Assembly: GCA_036971715.1 (NCBI GenBank)
Contig: JAVHJL010000006.1
Coordinates: 620,001 to 684,000 of the forward strand
Direction: 5' to 3'
Source: Arthrobotrys musiformis
Lineage: Eukaryota; Ascomycota; Orbiliomycetes; Orbiliales; Orbiliaceae
DNA: 64,000 bases
The notes under the pieces were generated by a model, which saw only the letters and a list, made by a program, of their open reading frames with translations, was not told the DNA's origin and made no database searches. Every line of letters starts with the position of its first letter. Position 1 is the first letter of the stretch. Below are positions 58,617 to 64,000 of this stretch, one piece after another. The position numbers were made by a program, and so were the translations under genes.

Positions 58617-59560
58617 TTTTATACACCCGTGAGCTCCGTAGGAGATTGAATGGTGTGTATGTTCTAAGCGGATAGATCGGGTTTCGTTTCGTCAAATGAA
58701 CCAAAACATTAGAGCATGGCGAGTGTGGTAGCGAGCCCAGTATTTATAACATGTATAATTATAACACCGAACCCGTGAGTCGACAGATCTGGTCCGAGAA
58801 AACATCAAATAGCGCTAGGATCTAGCCGCATAGTCGACTATAAGGCTGCATTTCAGTCGCCCGCCTATAAATATCTAGTTTTCTTGTGGTGGGATGTAGC
58901 CTGGCCCGAAACAGGGCGAATCGTGGTGCCTAACTGGCCAATGCTCCACAGTTTGCAGCTAGTGCGATAGCTTTGTGTTGAGGAGGCGGTGCCGGCCCCT
59001 GAGCTTGGTTGATAGTGGTTTCAGCACACTAACTAGCTGGCGATTTGGTAGGTATTAATCAAAACCATGAAGTCGATTAACTTGCCGTAGCTACTTGAGT
59101 GGCTACTCAAGTGGGTATATGTGCGAGCTAGTTAGAAGTCCTGGTAGTTTGAATCGTCGATAAATAATACCAATCAGCTTTCCAAGTTTGTGTTGCCGTT
59201 CAAAAATCCAACACGGTAGCCAAATGCAATGCAATGGCTAGCTTGACCAGGTGCACGTGTCGGTCTCCTCAGGCCAGTGTGAAGCACAGCTAATGTTGAT
59301 ATCGATCCATATTTGTTGAGGCAGAAGAGAATATATTGTGCCCAATCACGCTGAAGTTGGAGGTATCAACGTCGCGTTCACAAACTTCTTGCACTCCACA
59401 AGCCAAATCATATTACCAATTCCTTCCCACCAGCGCCCCAAACCTGCTACCGACTTAGCCCTCGTTCGTCCTCATCCGTCATTACCTTCTATAGCACACA
59501 CTAACGATTTTTTTTTTAGATATCCGAGACCTTTGCGTACCAGGCACTACCGATATCGCG
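58617..59560. promoter_or_regulatory. Divergent promoter region between the third family member and the trypsin-like gene
   Basis: These 944 bp lie between the two start codons. An inverted repeat with 8-bp arms and a 4-nt spacer (acttgagt, ggct, actcaagt) lies at 59093-59112. A T-rich stretch just before 59520 followed by tag may be a leader-intron acceptor. No other gene is seen. Confidence 0.45.
59093..59112. repeat. Inverted repeat, 8-bp arms
   Basis: acttgagt and actcaagt are exact reverse complements separated by ggct. They lie in the divergent promoter region, so a regulator-binding dyad is possible. Confidence 0.45.
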
Positions 59561-60622
59561 ATGAGTTCCAACAGTTTGTCAGTTGGCACTCTTGAGCTGC
59601 CAAATATTTCCATCAACATGAGTAGAGGGGAGTTCACGAACGCGAGAAGAAGTCATCTCATGAAAGTCGGATCGCTTTTAACTTGCCCACCACCAGATGG
59701 CACCAAAAGAGAACCAAATTTGGCTCTGAAATACCCTCTATTAGCCCCGGTCCATACGATAAGCGTATCGTTCAAGCATCCGAAAGACGAGGGAAGGACC
59801 TTCATGGCCCCAGGCTGTGCCTTCGCTTTCAGCCAAGATTACCTGTTTACGGCTGCACGTGCCCTTGACTATCATGACGGCAAAGAAGTGGATGCAAATG
59901 GAAACCCCGTCCTTTGGGATGTGAAGGAAGTCAATTTGTGCTACCCGCTCAACTATAAGGAGAATTTGCAATTGTACCCAAGCCCCAATAACCTCATGGT
60001 TGGGCGTAATTGGACGAGGCTAGGCGTTCTTTACAGTAGCAAAACATCCGGCTTAGCGGTTTTGGGAGCACCATATTGTCAATTTCTGCGAATGGAATTC
60101 AAAAATTCCAGAACCCTCGACATCGGTCCAAAAGTTTTTGTTCCCGCACTACTAGGAGCAAGACCCGGTTGCCCAGACATGAAAGAGGGTGGAATGGCTG
60201 AGGTTGGGGATTCGTTTTGCTGGGATATCACGTTCCAGGATATGACTGGGATGATTCCCAGGCTTGGGTACGAGACGAATGGGATGGCCGGCGCACCCGT
60301 TGTCGATATTCGGGGGTGTTGTCTCGGGGTACATCTCGGGGTAGGGCCGGATCTTGAACGCGCCAGATCCGTCGGTTCTGGGCCTCGATCTCATTTTTAC
60401 ACAACTGAGGGGCTCCGTGAATTGCTCTCTGACTTAAGCTCGCAGGATAGGTTTAAGGCTCATATCCAATATCTGGAGTTAAAGATGGTCGATTCTGGGG
60501 GTTACCTCGCGTACAAAACACCGCGATGCAAAGGGAATGAAGAAGATTCTAGCAACCAACCCCAAGCCAAGCGCCGTCGCGAAGAACCCGAACCTGGTGG
60601 AGAGGTACGAGACACTCGATGA
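59561..60622 (+). CDS. Trypsin-fold-like protein with apparently lost catalytic triad, 353 aa
   Basis: A single intact frame; no signal peptide, so probably intracellular. The pattern of a chymotrypsin-type fold is visible. APGCAFAFSQDYLFTAARAL (residues about 83-102) sits where proteases have the G-G-F-I---WVLTAAHC strand; here His is Arg100. SGLAVLGAP (163-171) matches the D-ALL strand, with Gly in place of Asp. NGMAGAPVVDIRGCCLGVHLG (240-260) matches the GDSGGPVV-----VGI-S-G segment, with Ala243 in place of the nucleophile Ser. So all three catalytic positions appear substituted. The C-terminal tail (about 320-353) is charged, with a KRRREE nuclear-localisation-like patch. It is head-to-head with the third family member at 57273. 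A pseudo-protease used for binding or regulation is the best reading; the fold assignment is by motif and needs a structure prediction. Confidence 0.65.
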   Translation: MSSNSLSVGTLELPNISINMSRGEFTNARRSHLMKVGSLLTCPPPDGTKREPNLALKYPLLAPVHTISVSFKHPKDEGRTFMAPGCAFAFSQDYLFTAARALDYHDGKEVDANGNPVLWDVKEVNLCYPLNYKENLQLYPSPNNLMVGRNWTRLGVLYSSKTSGLAVLGAPYCQFLRMEFKNSRTLDIGPKVFVPALLGARPGCPDMKEGGMAEVGDSFCWDITFQDMTGMIPRLGYETNGMAGAPVVDIRGCCLGVHLGVGPDLERARSVGSGPRSHFYTTEGLRELLSDLSSQDRFKAHIQYLELKMVDSGGYLAYKTPRCKGNEEDSSNQPQAKRRREEPEPGGEVRDTR

Positions 60623-61496
60623 ATACGAGAAAATTCCAACAGCTCAACGGGGACCAAGATAAATTCGGTGGAGGGCTACACGAGAACAAGGCCTTTTATA
60701 TTCGGCGTTATTGAGACCAATAAATTTATGAGGAAGGACGGGAGGGGTGGTATAGGCGTGTGACAGTCCAATACAAGAAGTATACTAGTCTACGAATATG
60801 GAACTTCACGGGCCATCTTTTCCTTCCGGTTATCATTCCTGAGCCTTCCGTTCGATGTATCTATCTCAACTGCAAACGGCGAGAGATAACTCGATAGCCT
60901 GGTGAGTAAAGGCCAAAAGTATTTGGAGGTAAAGTTGGAACAGCCCCTGTTCTTTAAATGTCGAATATGATGTAACTAACTCCTGGAATAGGACTGGGCA
61001 ACTCTGATAGGTGGTGAAACCAGAGGGTTCAATATTTTGTACGTACGGAGACTCAATATAAATTTCTAAATGGCCTCATTCTCAGCTAGGCTCTTATAAA
61101 ACTATATGTTTTCTGATTACGAGATTGTGTCTACCTTTCAAAATTCTATCGCCTATCTCCTCTCTTGATGGGATCCGAAACACTCGTCTAAGGTCGTAGG
61201 CGCTTGCCCGCGAGTATTTCGTTCCATTAGTGTAGGTTTGTATCGATTCCAAAGCCGAAGACCTAAGTGCATATAATACAACTACTTGCTCCGAGTAATC
61301 ACGTCCCTTGACTCTAGTAGTCAAGACACACCATATAAAATAGTTTCACAACAACCAAACGACAAATACAGATCTATAGCCATCGAGTATTCCAACTCCA
61401 AAGACTAGATGATCTGCTCTCGCAACAGAACGACTTGCCCGCCTTTGCAATCCACAACCCCGTTGCCTTACCCTGGTTATAAGTCAATTCTAAAAA
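60623..61496. other. Intergenic region
   Basis: No gene seen; short frames only. The last 150 bp before 61497 are A/C-rich and may be a 5' leader. Confidence 0.55.
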
Positions 61497-62090
61497 ATGT
61501 TGTTCGGAGAACAATACAAACACCTCTGGAAAGAACTAGAATCCGAGCGCGAAAAGACAAAATTCCTGGAAGCCGAAGTCATACGGCTTACCGATTTACT
61601 TAGAACCCACCGGTATGAGGCCGACCTGCCCGAAAACGAGAATTCAGGACGCAGACGGCAAAGGACTAGAGTCCTGGAAGCGGAAATAGTAAGACTTACC
61701 AAATTGGGGAAGATCCATAGGGATGAGAATAGACGGTTGGGGAAGGATATTCACGTGTTAGCGCAGACGGTGCAGACGATGCTGGATCCTGAGAGGGAAA
61801 GGTATTTGAGTAAGATTGCGGAGTTGGAGGTTAGGATTAGGGTTTTGGAGAATGAGAATGAGGTTTTGGAGAAGCAGAAGGGGTATGTTAGTTTTCCGCA
61901 GCCGACGTTTTCTGAGATTGGAGAGGAGGAGTACTCCAGTGGAGTGGATACGCAGGCATCTGATGAGGAGAGTGTGGTGTTGGATGTTAATACTAATAAT
62001 CCCGTGGGCCCCGAAGCAGTCTCGACACTAGGCCCCGAAGGAGATAGGCCGATAAGTACTGTAGGAGAGCTACGTATTCTCGGACGGTGA
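61497..62090 (+). CDS. Coiled-coil protein with internal duplication, 197 aa
   Basis: The start MLFGEQYKHLWKELESE is followed by almost continuous heptads to about residue 128. An internal repeat is evident: FLEAEVIRLTDLLRTHRY (about 23-40) and VLEAEIVRLTKLGKIHRDE (about 59-77), 36 residues apart. A third heptad stretch is ELEVRIRVLENENEVLEKQ. The C-terminal 65 residues are acidic and disordered. The repeat faintly recalls the LQRTELARLHRDE segment that ends the coiled coil in the gene at 38487. Codon use changes from A/C-ending at the 5' part to G/T-ending after about 61740. No domain is recognised. The high coding quality of the heptads makes it likely to be real. Confidence 0.6.
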   Translation: MLFGEQYKHLWKELESEREKTKFLEAEVIRLTDLLRTHRYEADLPENENSGRRRQRTRVLEAEIVRLTKLGKIHRDENRRLGKDIHVLAQTVQTMLDPERERYLSKIAELEVRIRVLENENEVLEKQKGYVSFPQPTFSEIGEEEYSSGVDTQASDEESVVLDVNTNNPVGPEAVSTLGPEGDRPISTVGELRILGR

Positions 62091-63033
62091 TATCAAGTCC
62101 CTTAGGTATATATCTGATGTGTGTGTTCAACTTAAGGTTACAAATCCGCTGAGGTCGTGCTGGAAACCAGTAGGACTCTCGCGATCTCGCAATAATAAGG
62201 GTACTCTTCGATCGGAGGGAATACCACAAACTAGGTCAAGAATGGCACGTGGATTGTCCGTATACCTACTCTTAGGGTGGTATACAGTGGCAGTCAATAG
62301 CGGAGGGGTTCTGCGTTATCTCGCTTTGTGGAGCAAACTTTATGATGCAGCAAAATGGTTTCATGTCACCTTGAGAAGTAGATAACTTACCCCTTCTACG
62401 AGATCATGAAGCTTCATCTTGAGAGTAATTGATATCAAGTAGTCGGCCTGAATATTATTGTGTCGGGGAGTTGGATGCCGCGCGGCCGACCTCAAATCAG
62501 TTGTACTGACTTCCAGGGGGATCCCAGGGGATCGAGCGGGGTGAGTAGTACGAGCGTCATACAGGCTTCCCCACTGCCCAACAGCATCGTGAGAATCCGG
62601 GGTCTTGGTATGTTACTGGCCATATCGTGATATCTATAGTAGCTTTTTGGCGCTCGTTGGAATGTTGGTTGTTGCACACTGTTTGTCCGCCGTGTTGCCC
62701 AATCAGGAAGGTTTGCCACGCACCAATGTCTTGGCAGTGGCACTAAGGCAAAAAAAATAAAAAATAAAAAATAAAAAAAAGATTACAAAATTAAGCCAGC
62801 GTTTCTGCGCCTCTCCATTTTGAATGGCGGCCCTCGCAACAGCCCACGAACCCAATCACAGCGCCTTCTCGCTCCTCCGAATCTGAAATTCTCAACACAT
62901 CAACACCTCGCCATCCAACTTCACCTCCATTCAACACACGTACGTCCCGCCATCACAACTCTTCAACACATCCACGCAACCCATATCCGTCCCTACGATA
63001 TCAAGATTGCTTCAAACAGTCGCTTGTTTAGCC
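62091..63033. other. Intergenic region, 0.9 kb
   Basis: Contains an A-rich simple repeat ((A)nT units) at about 62749-62781. After it is a C/A-rich stretch (about 62820-63030) that looks like the 5' leader of the next gene. I see no gene. Confidence 0.55.
62749..62781. repeat. A-rich simple repeat
   Basis: Blocks of four to eight A separated by single T, non-coding, about 250 bp before the next start codon. Confidence 0.7.
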
Positions 63034-63978
63034 ATGGCAAGAACCAAAATCATTAAACCGGCCTCGAAGCCCGAGTCCAGCGCCAACCCGCAATCTCCGG
63101 TTGAGGAGGTCGAGTCCGAAGGCTCGGAGTTCGAGCAAGACAATGCCGACGGTGAACCAGGCTCTGCAACGCGTACTAACAAGCGTAAGAGCGTCTCTGG
63201 CTCGAAGACACCTCAGTCTAAGAAAAAGCCAAAGAGGGCTAAGGTCAATACCCCCTCTGCCGGAGGCCTCGAGTCGCCTACTACCCCTGGTGGCCCAAAG
63301 ACCAAATACACGTCGCGAGATAACACGGTCCAAGAGATTCGTGAGATCGCTGGAAGTTTGATTAGTAGTAAGTTCATTAGCATCCCATCTTCTTCACCCT
63401 ATTGCAATATTTGGATCGCTTCGGCTTCCAGTTGTCCTGTTGATTTGATATGCTGGCTGTGCACTCGGCCGGTGGTTTCAAGTAACAGGAACCTCCTGGT
63501 TTAAGCTAGCTGGTTTTTCGCTTATCTATATCTCCATCTCTTATTATGTCTATACATGCATACCTGCCTATCCATCATATATTGACTAAACTTCTTTGCT
63601 ATAGATCTCTTAGGCCGAGAGTTCCCAGCCGAGGCCGTCCAGTTCCGCGAATCCAAGGCGTCCGCTAAGGGCTACTCCTGGTATGTCGATGAAGGAGAGC
63701 AGTTCCCAACCTGTTTCGAGCGTGAAGGACCTATGAGATGGCTTGCTCCCGAGCGCAATGGAGTTTTGAAGATGCTCAAGGAAGGAAAACTGGGCGTAGA
63801 GGCCGTTATGATGGCCGATGAAGAAAACGCCCCTGAAGTTCCTGCCGAGGGTGTCGTCGCTCCAGCCCCGGCTGAAGAGGAACTCCTCAATGTCCCAATG
63901 GACACCACACAACCAGGAGAGCCTGTTGCTCCCCCAGTCCCAGACGTCGACGAAGAAGACAAGGATGCTGAGAAATAG
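63034..63978 (+). CDS. Basic/acidic protein of unknown function, 235 aa, two exons
   Basis: Exons 63034-63367 and 63605-63978 are joined across a 237-nt intron (gtaagttc ... ctatag), in frame at the split codon. The N-terminal half is disordered and strongly basic in the middle (KRKSVSGSK and KKKPKRAKV), a bipartite nuclear-localisation-like pattern. A conserved-looking folded core follows (GREFPAEAVQFRESKASAKG, then YSWYVDEGEQFPTCFEREG, then MRWLAPERNGVLKML, about residues 115-180). The C-terminus is acidic and Pro/Ala-rich, ending DVDEEDKDAEK. I do not recognise the core; a nuclear role is an inference from composition. The gene is complete and ends 22 bp before the window edge. Confidence 0.7.
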
Positions 63979-64000
63979 GATGGCTACTTCTTCTGAATCT

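Noticed and set aside
59338..59595. Possible upstream exon of the trypsin-like gene
   Set aside because: The frame is Pro/His-rich and ends shortly after the chosen ATG in another frame; more likely untranslated leader.

Overview
The window is nuclear DNA of a filamentous ascomycete (Pezizomycotina). The evidence is dense small GT-AG introns (about 53-260 nt), a moderate GC content, the gene families present (Mgm101, an OPT transporter, a Rog1-type DUF676 lipase, a GH47 mannosidase) and long, AT-patchy intergenic DNA. An early-diverging class such as Orbiliomycetes or Pezizomycetes would fit, but I cannot prove it from this sequence. I recognised no tRNA, rRNA or CRISPR feature.

Left part (1-14.5 kb): the 3' end of MGM101, a Kelch-repeat cell-surface protein with seven exons, an unrecognised 221-residue protein, three very small genes (two with zinc-ribbon-like cysteines) and a large DUF676 serine-esterase gene. 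Next comes a gene desert of almost 12 kb (14.5-26.3 kb). After it lie a small single-pass membrane protein and a 927-residue oligopeptide transporter (OPT) on opposite strands, which share a 2.7-kb intergenic region.

Right part (35-62 kb): an accessory-looking cluster and the main item of interest. A divergent (head-to-head) gene pair occurs twice. Each pair has an Hsp70-like ATPase on the minus strand and, on the plus strand, a coiled-coil protein with an unrecognised conserved C-terminal domain. The first copy spans 35257-40422 and the second 43536-49829. Exon sizes and intron phases match between copies, and non-coding DNA downstream of both copies is still alignable, so this is a segmental duplication of a whole module. 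The ATPase has stayed much more similar between copies than its partner. A third, divergent member of the coiled-coil family (57273-58616, minus) has no Hsp70 neighbour. It sits head-to-head with a trypsin-fold-like protein (59561-60622, plus) in which all three expected catalytic positions appear replaced. A short coiled-coil gene with an internal duplication follows. Between these lie a truncated fungal membrane-protein gene at a duplication edge, a Ty3/gypsy reverse-transcriptase relic and a normal GH47 alpha-1,2-mannosidase gene. A two-exon basic/acidic protein of unknown function closes the window.

Exon boundaries were worked out by hand from splice signals, reading-frame phase and, for the duplicated genes, agreement between copies. 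Functions of the duplicated module and its relatives are not known. A sensor or ATPase switch paired with an effector, as in fungal conflict or incompatibility loci, is a hypothesis only.
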